Source: Triticum aestivum (taxonomy: Eukaryota > Streptophyta > Magnoliopsida > Poales > Poaceae). From it: DNA of 64,000 bases. The position numbers and the translations under genes were made by a program. Under the pieces are notes generated by a model, which was not told the DNA's origin, did no database searches, and saw nothing but the letters and a program-made list of their open reading frames with translations. The stretch lies in NCBI RefSeq assembly GCF_018294505.1, contig NC_057801.1:198280538-198344537 (forward strand). Reading direction: 5' to 3'. Below, in pieces: positions 51,491 to 61,990 of this stretch (within the stretch, counting starts at the first letter, position 1; every line of letters starts with the position of its first letter).

Positions 51491-53236
51491 TGTTGGGGAA
51501 TGTAGCAGAAATTCAAAATTTTCCTACGTGTCACCAATATCTATCTATGGAGAAACCAGCAATGAGGGAAAGGAGAGTGCATCTACATACCCTTGTAGAT
51601 CGCTAAGCGGAAGCATTCAAGAGAACAGGGTTGAAGGAGTCGTACTCGTCGTGATCCAAATCACCGAAGATCCTAGTGCCGAACGGACGGCACCTCCGCG
51701 TTCAACACACGTACAGCCCGGTGACGTCTCCCATGCCTTGATCCAGCAAGGAGAGAGTGAGAGGTTGAGGAAGACTCCATCCAGCAGCAGCACAACGACA
51801 TGGTGGTGGTGGAGGAGCGTGGCAATCCTGCAGGGCTTCGCCAAGCACCGCGGGAGAGGAGGAGTACTTGGGAGAGGGGGAGGGCTGCGCCAGAACTTAT
51901 GGTGCGGCTGCCCTCCCACCCCCACATATATATAGGGGCAAGGGAGAGGGGGGCAGTCCCCTCAGATCCAATATGAGGAGGGGGCGGCGGCCAAGGGGGG
52001 GAGGAGTGCCTCCCAAGTCAAGTGGAGGCTCTCCCCCTTAGGGTTTTCCCTCTCCCATGCGCATGGGCCTTGGGGGGGCTGGTGCCCCTGGCCCATTAAG
52101 GCTAGGGCGCCCCCTTACAGCCCATGCTACTGTATTGGACGTGGTGGAACAATTTCCGGACCTCCGGACCCCTCCGAAATCCTCCGGAACCTTCTGGAAG
52201 CTTCCCGGTACAATACCGAAAAAACCCGAACTTTTTCCGGAACCCGAACAACAACTTTCCATATATAAATCTTTACCTCCGGACCATTCCGGAACTCCTC
52301 GTGACATCCGGGATCTTATTCGGGACTCCGAACAACATTCGGTAACCACATACAAACTTCCTTTATAACCCTAGCGTCATCGAACCTTAAGTGTGTAGAC
52401 CCTACGGGTTCGGGAGACATGTAGACATGACCGAGACGTTCTCCGGTCAATAACCAACAGCGGGATCTGGATACCCATGTTGGCTCCCACATGTTCCACG
52501 ATGATCTCATCTGATGAACCACGATGTCAAGGACTCAATCGATCCCGTATACAATTCCCTTTGTCTAACGGTATTGTACTTGCCCGAGATTCGATCGTCG
52601 GTATCCCGATACCTTGTTCAATCTCGTTACCGGCAAGTCTCTTTACTCGTTCCATAACACATCATCCCGTGATCAACCCCTTGGTCACATTGTGCACATT
52701 ATGATGATGTCCTACCGAGTGGGCCCAGAGATACCTCTCCGTTTACACGGAGTGACAAATCCCAGTCTCGATTTGTGCCAACCCAACAGACACTTTCGGA
52801 GATACCTGTAGTGCACCTTTATAGCCACCCGGTTACGTTGTGATGTTTGGTACACCCAAAGCATTCCTACTGTATCCGGGAGTTGCACAATTCATGGTCT
52901 AAGGAAAAGATACTTGACATTAGAAAAGCTTTAGCATACGAACTATGATCTTTGTGCTAGGCTTAGGATTGGGTCTTGTCCATCACATCATTCTTCTAAT
53001 GATGTGATCCCGTTATCAACGACATCTAATGTCCATGGTCAGGAAACCATAACCATCTGTTGATCAACAAGCTAGTCAACTAGAGGCTTACTAGGGACAT
53101 GGTGTTGTCTATGTACCCACACATGTATCTGAGTTTCCTATCAATACAATTGTAGCATGGATAATAAACGATTATCATGAACAAGGAAATATAATGATAA
53201 CTAATTTATTATTGTCTCTAGGGCATATTTCCAACA
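51491..53236 (-). repeat. Angela-type 3' LTR
   Basis: 1746 bp, a normal length for this family. Minus-strand start TGTTGGAAATATGCCC at 53236 and end CCCCAACA at 51491. A minus-strand TATA site lies at 51926-51934. Internal landmarks such as GAGTGGGCCCAGAGATACC (+ strand complement) match the family. Confidence 0.9.
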
Positions 53237-53250
53237 GTCTCCCACTTGCA
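53237..53250 (-). other. Angela-type polypurine tract
   Basis: Minus strand GCAAGTGGGAGAC abuts the LTR start; the same motif precedes the 3' LTR in Angela/BARE elements. Confidence 0.75.
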
Positions 53251-54269
53251 CTAGAGTCAATAATCTAGTTCACATCATCATGTGATTAACATTCACACGT
53301 CACATCGCCATGTGACCAACATCCAAAGAGTTTACTAGTGTCATTAAACTAGTTCACATCATCATGTGATTAAGACTCAATGAGTTCTGGGGTTTGATCA
53401 TGTTTTGCTTGTGAGAGAGGTTTTAGTCAATGGGTCTGCAACTTTCAGATCCATATGTACTTCGCAAATCTCTAGGTCATGCTGTACATGCAGCTTCCAC
53501 GCTCCACTTGGAGCTATTCCAAATGGTTGCTCCACTATACGTATCCGGTCTGCTACTCAGAGTCACTGGGATAGGTGTTAAAACTTGCATCGACGTAACC
53601 CTTTACGCCAAACTCTTTATCACCTCCATAATCGAGAAACATGTCCTTATTTACTCCAAGGACAATTTTTGACCGTTGTCCAATGATCCATTCCTAGATC
53701 ATTCTTGTACCCCTTGACTGACTCATGGCAAGGCACACTTCTGGTGCGGTACACAGCATAGTATACTAAAGAGCCTACGTCTGAAGCATAGGGGACAACC
53801 TTCATCCTTTTTCTCAATTCTGCCGTGGTCGAGCTTTAAGTCTTAACTTCATACCTTACAACTCAGGCAAGAACTCCTTCTTTGACTGATCCATCTTGAA
53901 CACCTTCAAGATCATGTCAAGGTATGTGCTCATTTGAAAGTACTATTAAGCGTTTTGATCTATCCTTATAGATCTTGATGCTCAATGTTCAAGCAGCTTA
54001 ATCCAGGTTTTCTATTGAAAAACACTTTTCAAATAACCCTATATGCTTTCCAGAAATTCTACATCATTTCTGATCAACAATATGTCAACAACATATACTC
54101 ATCAGAAATTCTATAGTGCTCCCACTCACTTCTTTGGAAATACAAGTTTCTCATAAACTTTGTATAAACAAAAATCTTTGATCATCTTATCAAAGTGCAT
54201 ATTCCAACTCCGAGATGCTTACTCCAGTCCATGGAATGATCACTGGAGCTAGCATACCTTTTAGCATCC
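53251..54269 (-). pseudogene. copia RT C-terminus and RNase H, heavily decayed
   Basis: Sequence along this stretch keeps family landmarks at DNA level but no frame longer than about 80 codons and no YVDD box that I can place with confidence. Position between polypurine tract and RT start makes it the RT/RNase H region. Confidence 0.6.
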
Positions 54270-54913
54270 TTAGGATCGACAAAACATTTCTGATTGTATC
54301 ACATACAACCTTTCCTTACGAAAACTGGTAAGGAAACTCGTTTTGACATCCATCTGCCAGATTTCATAAATGCAGCTAATGCTAACATGATTCCGACGGA
54401 CTTTAAGCATCGCTACGGATGAGAAGATCTCATCGTAGTCAACTCCTTGAACTTGTGAAAAACTCTTCGCCACAAGTCGAGCTTCATAGATGGTGACATT
54501 ACCATCCACGTCCGTCTTCTTCTTAAAGATCCATTTATCTCAATGGCTTGCCGATCATTGGGCAAGTCCACCAAAGTCCATGCTCTGTTATGATACATGG
54601 ATCCTATCTCGGATTTCATGGCTTCTAACCATTTGTCGGAATTTGGGCCCACCATCGCTTCTCCATAGCTTGTAGGTTCATTGTTGTCTAGCAACATGGC
54701 CTTCAAGATAGGATTACTGTACCACTCTGAATCAGTACGCATCCTTGTCACCCTACGAGGTACGGTAGTGACTTGATCCGAAACTTCATGATCACTACCA
54801 TAAGCTTCTACTTCAATTGGTGTAGGCGCCACAGGAACAACTTCCTGTGCCCTGCTACACACTAGTTGTAGTGACGGTTCAATAACCATATCAAGTCTCC
54901 ACCATCCTCCCAC
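54270..54913 (-). pseudogene. copia reverse transcriptase start
   Basis: NEPTSYGEAMVGPNSDKWLE, MKSEIGSMYHNRAWTLVDLP and, in a second frame, YEARLVAKSFSQVQGVDYDE are the first blocks of the copia RT. A frameshift separates them near 54510. Confidence 0.8.
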
Positions 54914-55412
54914 TCAACTTTTCGAGACAAACTTTTCCTCGAGAAAGGACCCGATTCAAGAAACAATCCCTATTGCTTTCGGATCTGAATTAGGAGGTAT
55001 ACCCAACTGTTTTGAGTGTCCTATGAAGATGCATTTTATCCGCTTTGGGTTCGAGCTTATCAACCTAAAACTTTTTCACATAAGCGTCGCAGCCCCAAAC
55101 CTTTAAGAAATGACAGCTTAGGTTTCTCTAAACCATAGTTCATATAGTGTCATCTCAACGGAATTACGTGGTGCCCTATTTAAAGTGAATGTGGTTGTCT
55201 CTAATGCCTAACCCATGAACGATAGTGGTAATTTGATAAGAGACATCATGGTACGCACCATATCCAATAGGGTGCAACTATGATGTTCGGACACACCATC
55301 ACACTATGGTGTTCTATGCGGTATTAATTGTGAAACAGCTTTCACAATGTCTTAATTGCGTGCCAAAGCTCGTAACTCAGATACTCATCTCTATGATCAT
55401 ATCATAGACATT

Positions 55413-55995
55413 TTATCCTCTTGTCACGATGATTTTCAACTTCACTCTGAAATTACTTGAACCATTCAATAATTCAGACTTGTGTTTCATCAAGTAAATA
55501 TACTCAACATCTACTCGAATCATCTGTGAAGTAAGAACATAACGATATTCACTGCATGCCTCAGCACTCATTGGACTGCACATATCAAAATGTGTTACTT
55601 CCAACAAGTTGCTATCTTGTTCCATCTTACTGAAAACGAGGCTTTTCAGTCATCTTGCCCATGTGGTATGATTTGCATATCTCAAGTGATTCAAAATCAA
55701 GTGAGTCCAAACGATCCATCTGCATGGGGTTTCTTCATGCGTATACACCAATAGACATGGTTCGCATGTCTCAAACTTTTCAAAAACGAGTGAGTCCAAA
55801 GATCCATCAATATGGAGCTTCTTCATGCGTTTTATACCAATATGACTCACATGGCAGTGCCATAAGTAAGTGGTACTATCATTACTATCTTATATCTTTT
55901 GGCATGGAAATGTGTATCACTACGATCAAGATTCAATAAACCATTCCTTTAGGTGCAAGACCATTGAAGGTATTATTCAAAATAGAGTAAACATT
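55413..55995 (-). pseudogene. copia pre-integrase and integrase remains
   Basis: SHIGIKRMKKLHIDGSLDSL and CEPCLL fit the zinc-binding pre-integrase domain; LLEVTHFDMCSPMSAEACSE carries the first catalytic Asp block (usually HTDVCGPM). The rest of the core is unreadable. Confidence 0.7.
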
Positions 55996-56024
55996 ATTCT
56001 CCTTAAATGAACTAGCTGGGTGAC

Positions 56025-56040
56025 CCGCGCATTTGCGCGG
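56025..56040 (-). other. Helitron 3' hairpin
   Basis: CCGCGCA and TGCGCGG pair perfectly around a two-base loop, nine bases from the terminal CTAG. This is the termination signal of Helitron transposition. Confidence 0.8.
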
Positions 56041-56512
56041 CTAGATTTACCATATGAAGTTATATATTCGTTCAAAATTTTCATTGGAGTTAATCGAATA
56101 CTATATTAAGATTCATTTGTAGAGGAAACAAAAAGATGGGACTGTAGATAACATGTGCATCTTAAAACACGATTGTAGGTTGAGGAAATATTTTAATTAG
56201 GTGTATTAAGCTATTGGTAAACATTTCCATGTATTGGGTTATCAGGCATTGTTTACACTAAACCATAAAGCTATATTTATACTAAATTCCTTCTTTCCTA
56301 TTTCACTCCTACTTCCTTTTATCTATCTCCATGTACCTATATGACATGTTGAAAATAATCCATGTTAACCTTCTCCACCCGAATCATCGTTAATCACATT
56401 ACAGTTGTGATATTCAATTAATGTAATATTATGCCTCCATGCTTCAAGGTATGCTCATTTTAGTCAAAATGTTACAGTCGCTTGCCCATCCAACTCAATC
56501 TTATTACTAATT

Positions 56513-56514
56513 TA

Positions 56515-56545
<31 letters not shown>

Positions 56546-56551
56546 ATAATG
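56513..56551. repeat. (CT)n microsatellite
   Basis: About 15 CT repeats after TTTA and before CACTCATAATG. Confidence 0.95.
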
Positions 56552-57024
56552 TTTTGCATCAACTCATATTTTTAACATAATAAAATATATCGTTTCGTAC
56601 TCAAACATGTATCGTTACTTACATGTTTTAGTTTCACTTACAACTTTTAGTTATGCTACTGACGTAATATTGAATTACCTAATGTGTGCAAACCAAAAGG
56701 TTATCCCAAATATATGTACAAAATAGAGTTGTGTTCCCTTTTCAGCTATGCGGTTTGTACCTAGTCATGTTTATAAATAGAATTTCCTAATAGAACACAT
56801 ATTAATTGTATATTTAATAGCTTTCCATTTCATATATTTTTAGGTGAACAAATATTAAGGAACACACACTGAAAGTGTGGTCCTACAGTGCATCACGCTG
56901 TCGGCCGTTCGGTTGCCTTTTGCATTCACACTCTTGTTTCTGCGATCGGATGCCATGTTTTGCTGCCACTGTGTGGCAACACAATAGTTGTTTCTTTTTC
57001 TTCTTCTAAAAAGGTAGATGTTTC

Positions 57025-57500
57025 GAGAGCTAACCTGTGGCTGGATGGTTAGGATGACAGTGGTATTCCCAGCCAATCCGAGTTTAAGTTCTCGACTTGA
57101 CACTCGTGCACGTATTTTCTTGGTATTTCGGGCCTTCTAGCGATGTGCATTCAGTGGGAGGAGACGTTTCCGTTGACTAAGAAGATTTATATGGTGATTT
57201 TTTAAATCTCAAGATGTCGTCCGGTAAGGATAGGATGCACGTGCGTTCATAGAGGTAAGTGTGTGTGGGTGACCAGGGGCGGAGCTACCTCCCGGCGACC
57301 CCGGGCAGCTGCCGGGGCTGCTCCGGCCATTCTCCACTAAGTAGTACACATAAACAATGATTAATATCACTAATTACAGGGGCAAATTTTGGACAACGTC
57401 ACTGTATACAGGCTTTGCCCCGACTCCTTGAGTTAGCTGGCTCCGCCACTGTGGGTGACTATGTATGAGCGTCTGCCTCTGTACTGTGTTCAACGATAAA
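57025..57500 (+). mobile_element. Au SINE, interrupted by a MITE
   Basis: A tRNA-derived non-autonomous retroposon. The head contains a pol III A box (TGGCTGGATGG, 57038-57048) and a decayed B box (57082-57092); GTGCATTCAGTGGGAGGAGACG and AAATCTCAAGATG are Au SINE body motifs. The tail ends GTACTGTGTT. Flanking duplications GTAGATGTTTC at 57014-57024 and 57501-57511 are identical. Without the inserted MITE the SINE is about 290 bp. Confidence 0.85.
57274..57451. mobile_element. hAT-type MITE inside the SINE
   Basis: 178 bp. Ends CAGGGGCGGAGC and GCTCCGCCACTG are inverted repeats with one mismatch. An identical 8-bp duplication TGGGTGAC flanks it (57266-57273, 57452-57459), the size made by hAT transposases. 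Confidence 0.9.
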
Positions 57501-57511
57501 GTAGATGTTTC

Positions 57512-58197
57512 CCTCTGTTTGGGTAATGATAGGTTGAATTTTGTGTTCAAACCTAACTCCTAATTTCTTTTTCAGCAATATTGAATATAGATATAACTAT
57601 TTGAAGAATTCTTGCAGAGCACATATAAAAATGAATATTTTTTTTTCTTATTATTATTTCAAGTTTATATGAAATGAGTCGATATCAACAATCGGCTCCG
57701 TTACAGTAGAAAAGGAAAATCATTTCTTGTGTCAAAAAAAGAAAGAAAAATCAATGTGCGTCCCCAACTAAAAAAAATCTGCTCGTCCGGCCGGACAGCC
57801 AGAGACTAATTTTTTTAACATACGGGAAGAGCCTAATTGATTTTTTTTGTATGAGCTTAATTGATTTGTTGTGCTGGAAAGCCGAGCATATGCTTTGTTC
57901 TTTTTCCTACTTTTTCTCAGATGATTATCGTTACATGCTCCATCCCAATTATGTACGTCCGGCAGAAGCTTAATTGATTGGATGTGCTTGTGCTTGGTTC
58001 CATACAAACACGTACATGTTTCTTTTATGCATCGTTTCTTTTTCCTGTGTTTTCTCAGATGATTAGCGTGACATGTTCGGTCCATCTGTATTTTAGGACA
58101 GATGACATACTAAAATAAAGTTGAAATCTCTTTTCAAAGTTTTGTAATTTTTCTAATAACATTTTATAAAGTTTTCAGCAAATTGGTTGGTTGGAGC
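57512..58197. other. non-coding Helitron interior with diverged duplication
   Basis: No gene. GCTTAATTGATT and TTTTTCCTACTTTTTCTCAGATG (57854-57945) recur as GCTTAATTGATT and TTTTTCCTGTGTTTTCTCAGATG (57967-58080), an old direct duplication of roughly 110 bases. Confidence 0.6.
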
Positions 58198-58200
58198 TTA

Positions 58201-58979
58201 GGGCCTGTTCGGTAGCCCTCCAACTCCCAGCTCCATCGATTCCACACCCGGATTTCGACCGAACGCTCCAATTCCGGGAGTTTAGGAACAGAAGCTGGCG
58301 AATTTCTCAGTGTAAAAGCAGCGGAGTTGCGGAGCTGGGTTTCTCGAGCTCCGAGGAAACTGAGAAGCGGGAGTTGGTGGAATTTACTTTCCTCTGCCAC
58401 CGCCAAGAGACAATCAAACCGAACCGGTACGAGAAACAACCCGAGCGAACAAGCCCAACGCTAATCGCTGGTCAATCCCCTCGTCCTTCCCTCTCACAGC
58501 AACCCGTGCAGGCCGCCGCCGATCCGATCGATCATGACTCGTCGGCCGCTGTTGTCCCCAGCACCCGCTATCATGGACCACTCGCCGTCCCATCTCCAAC
58601 GACCAGGAGGCGCCATCCCCAGCAACCCCGAGCATCCCTAGATCCAGGTCCGCCCCTCGTACATCTCCTCCGTGCGTGCTCCTCCACCAGCCGCAAGCTG
58701 CACCTCATGTCCCAATGGCAACACAGCGGCTCAAGGAAAAGACGTCCTGGTCAACGCCGGCCACCATAGATGAGAGATGACGGATGTAGGAGGAAGAGGG
58801 GCCTGATTGCAATCTTATTTCATTTTTTGGGATGGTTTATGCTAATGTAAGGTACTAGATCGAGAAGCTAGCTTGCCGAACGATCGATCAACTCCAGGCT
58901 TTTTACCGAGAAGCTGGCTGTTAGATTTGGGCTGAGGAGTTGAGGAGTTTTGGGTCATGGAGAGCTACCGAACACGCCC
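58201..58979. mobile_element. Tourist/Harbinger-like element
   Basis: 779 bp with inverted ends GGGCCTGTTCGGTAGC and GCTACCGAACACGCCC and a TTA target duplication (58198-58200, 58980-58982), the PIF/Harbinger hallmark. An open frame over 58191-58769 starts outside the element and has no transposase motif, so I regard it as non-coding. Confidence 0.8.
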
Positions 58980-59295
58980 TTAATCTCCAAATTTATGCAT
59001 GACTGGCCACGTCTTTCTCTGGAGCTCCAAATGCATGCATTGCTTGGAACTAATTAATATTGTGTGTTTGCATAATCGTTGCCCAACATCATGCTACATA
59101 ATTCGGCACTGCCTCCAGCCACATACGCCTAGGTTACTTGTGTCACTGGGCTTAGGTTTTATTCTGATACAGACTCTGGCTGGAATTGCATTTTGTAGCA
59201 GGGAAATCCGTTGTCTTACTGGCAGAAAAAATATGAAAGCAATTCCACACGCATATATATATTCGATAAATGTGCAAACTTGTCATTAGGAGATA

Positions 59296-59419
59296 CTCCC
59301 TCAATTCACGAATATAAGATGTTCTAACCTTTTTTAGAATCGAATGTACAAAGACACGTTTTATTGTGTTTGTTCACTCATTTTAATCTGAAACATCTTA
59401 TATTTATGAATGGAGAAAG
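59296..59419. mobile_element. Stowaway MITE
   Basis: 124 bp between TA duplications (59294-59295, 59420-59421). Ends CTCCCTCAATTCACGAATATAAGATG and the inverted partner CATCTTATATTTATGAATGGAGAAAG. AT-rich, hairpin-forming, no gene. Confidence 0.85.
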
Positions 59420-60184
59420 TACTAAAATACAATTTTAAATATTTCAAATTATTAAAATATTTTAAATGTCTTCTTTTTATATTATTCTGCACATTTTTTG
59501 GCTCATTATAGACTAAGCTCCATATGCATGCCTTGGCTTCAGTCAGAGTGAGTAAAAAAAATTGTGGCACTGACTGGTTTTTCTTTGTTAAGTGATCTAG
59601 GCTTAGGATTCTTTTTTGTGCTGTCGGGCTTAAGATTTGGTATTTGGCCTGGCCAACGTCTAGTTTTTTCTGTTGACCCGCAGCGTTCAGTGACTCCAGT
59701 TTTGACGCAACGGGACGTTTTTGTTACAATTTTTTTTAAAAGGCAACCAGACACTTGCCGATTGCATGGTGCTAAGTCCGATTGAAGCAATGCCTAAAAA
59801 AAGGGAAAAGTCCGATTGAACCAATGCATTATGCATGTACCCGTTAGGTGCACGCAAACCTAGTCTTTTTCAATACGCGTACGAACCTAGTTGCAGTTTC
59901 CTTCTTGTATGCATACACGTTATTGATTATGGCGCTATGTTCCTTATTCTATTTGTTTGACGGTGATATCCTTTTTCTATTTTTCTTTCTAAAGTTCCTA
60001 TTGCTTATATGCATCTAACGTGTCAACATGCAAGTTCAATAGTACTGGTACATATATTCTTTTATGTAACGTAAAAATCTTTAAATCTTAGCCGTTATTA
60101 TTCTAATCGGACGGTGCTAATAATATTAGCATATGTGGGTAAACGTGATGGCTTGTTAGACTCTTGTCTTAATTATATAATGGA

Positions 60185-61461
60185 TAACCGTATTGCGATA
60201 GACATAATTCAATCATGTCTATGCTCAACGCAAACACCAAATGACAATTATTCAGGTTTAATACTAATCTTGATGGTAGAGGGAGTGTGCGATGTTTGAT
60301 CATATCAAACTTGGAAACATTTTTCAACACATATCGTCAGCTCACCTTTAACTAGTCTTCATTTATTCCGTAGCTCTTTTATTTCGAGTTACTAACACTT
60401 AGTAACCGAACCGGTATCTAATACCCTGGTGCTACTAGGAGTACTAGTAAAGTACACATTAACATAATGTATATCCTATATACTTCTATCGACCTTGCCA
60501 GCCTTCTTATCTACCAAGTATTTAGGGTAATTCTGCTCCAGTGGTTGTTCCCCTTATTACAGAAGCACTTAGTCTCGGGTTTGGGTTCAACCTTGGGTTT
60601 CTTCACTAGAGTAGCAGCTGATTTGCCGTTTCATGAAGTATCCCTTCTTGCCCTTGCCCTTCTTGAAACTAGTGATTTCACCAACCATCAACAATTGATG
60701 CTCCTTCTTAATTTCTACTTTCGCGGTGTCAAACATCGTGAATACCTCAAGGATCATCATATCTATCCCTGATATGTTATAGTTCATCATGAAGCTCTAG
60801 CAGCTTGGTGGCAATGACTTTGGAGAAACATCACTATCTCATCTGGAAGATCAACTCCCACTCGATTCAAGTGATTTTTGTACTCAGACAATCTGAGCAC
60901 AAGCTCAACGATTGAGCTTTTATCCCTTAGTTTGCAGGCTAAGAAAATCGTCGGAGGTCTTATACCTCTTGACGTGGGCACGAGCCTGAAATCCCAATTT
61001 CAGCCCTCGAAACATCTCATATGTTTCGCGACGTTTCGAAATCGTCTTCGGTGCCACAACTCTAAACCGTTTAACTGAACTATCACGTAGTTATCAAAAC
61101 ATATATGTCAGATGTTCGCAACATCCACAAACGACGTTTGAGATTCAGCACACTGAGCAGTGCATTAATGACATAAGCCTTCTACGAAGCAACGAGGACA
61201 ATCCTCATTTTACAGACCTAGTCCGCATAATCGCTACTATTAACTTTCAGCTGAATTTTCTCTAGGAACATATCTAAGTAGAACTAAAGCGCGAGCTTAC
61301 GACATAATTTGCAAAGATCTTTTGACTATGTTCAGGATAATTAAGTTCATCTTATGAACTCCCACTCAGATGGGCATCCCTCTAGTCATCTAAGTGATTA
61401 CATGATCCGAGTCAACTAGGCCATGTCCGATCATCATGTGAGATGGACTAGTCATCATCGG
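60185..61461 (-). pseudogene. Angela-type gag region
   Basis: DNA-level match to the gag region of Angela/BARE in reverse, including the zinc-knuckle area near 60540 and the capsid segment around 60790-60980 (LRDKSSIVELVLRLSEYKNHL, VDLPDEIVMFLQSHCHQ). Stops occur throughout. Cut at the right by gypsy C copy 2; ATCGG at 61457-61461 is the probable target duplication. Confidence 0.75.
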
Positions 61462-61943
61462 TGAGGGAGTCCTGGACTAGGGGGTGTCCGGACAGACGGA
61501 CTATCATCGTCAGCCGGACTCCAAGACTATGAAGATACAAGATTGAAGACTTCGTCCCGTGTCCGGATGGGACTTTCCTTGGCGTAGAAGGCAAGCTTGG
61601 CAATACGGATATGTAGATCTCCTACCATTGTAACCGACTCTGTGTAACCCTAGCCCTCCCCGGTGTCTATATAAACCGGAGGGTTTTAGTCCGTAGGACG
61701 AACAACCATTACAACAATCATACCATAGGCTAGCTTCTAGGGTTTAGCCTCCTTGATCTTGTGGTACATCCACTCTTGTACTACCCATATCATCAATATC
61801 AATCAAGCAGGAGTAGGGTTTTACCTCCATCGAGAGGGCCCGAACCTGGGTAAAAACATCGTGTCCCTTGTCTCCTGTTACCATCCGGCTAGATGCACAG
61901 TTCGGGACCGCCTACCTGAGATCCGCCAGTTTTGACACCGACA
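61462..61943 (+). repeat. 5' LTR of gypsy C copy 2
   Basis: 482 bp from TGAGGGAGTCC to ACACCGACA. TATA box at 61667-61675. Followed by TTGGTGCTTTCATTGAGAG as in copy 1. Confidence 0.9.
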
Positions 61944-61990
61944 TTGGTGCTTTCATTGAGAGTTCCTCTGTGTCGTCACCGATAGGCTTG

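Larger units (their letters stand above)
56012..60184 (-). mobile_element. Helitron, non-autonomous, 4173 bp
   Basis: Rolling-circle transposon placed exactly in an Angela-type copia. Minus-strand 5' end is TC (TCCATTATATAAT, from 60184) and 3' end is CTAG (56015-56012), preceded at nine bases by a 7-bp GC-rich hairpin. The copia flanks join as A^T (...GGTTA and TTCATTTAAGG...) with no target duplication, as Helitrons require. No Rep/helicase is encoded. It carries an Au SINE, a hAT MITE, a Tourist-like element and a Stowaway. Confidence 0.8.
51491..61461 (-). mobile_element. Angela/BARE-type Ty1/Copia element in reverse, interrupted twice
   Basis: Minus-strand sense, right to left: gag (61461-60185), Helitron insertion, pre-integrase and integrase remains (55995-55400), RT and RNase H remains (54913-53240), polypurine tract, 3' LTR (51491-53236). 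The LTR start TGTTGGAAATATGCCC is diagnostic for Angela/BARE/WIS. The 5' LTR lies right of gypsy C copy 2, outside the window. Target flank at the 3' LTR side is CTTCC (51486-51490). Confidence 0.9.

Noticed and set aside
51528..51935. 135-codon + strand ORF
   Set aside because: Lies inside the Angela-type LTR on the strand opposite to the element; non-coding.
56855..57103. 82-codon minus-strand ORF next to the Au SINE
   Set aside because: Overlaps the SINE head on the opposite strand; chance frame.
58191..58769. 192-codon ORF in the Tourist-like element
   Set aside because: Starts upstream of the element boundary, low-complexity Pro/Arg/Ser-rich, no transposase or Myb-like motif.
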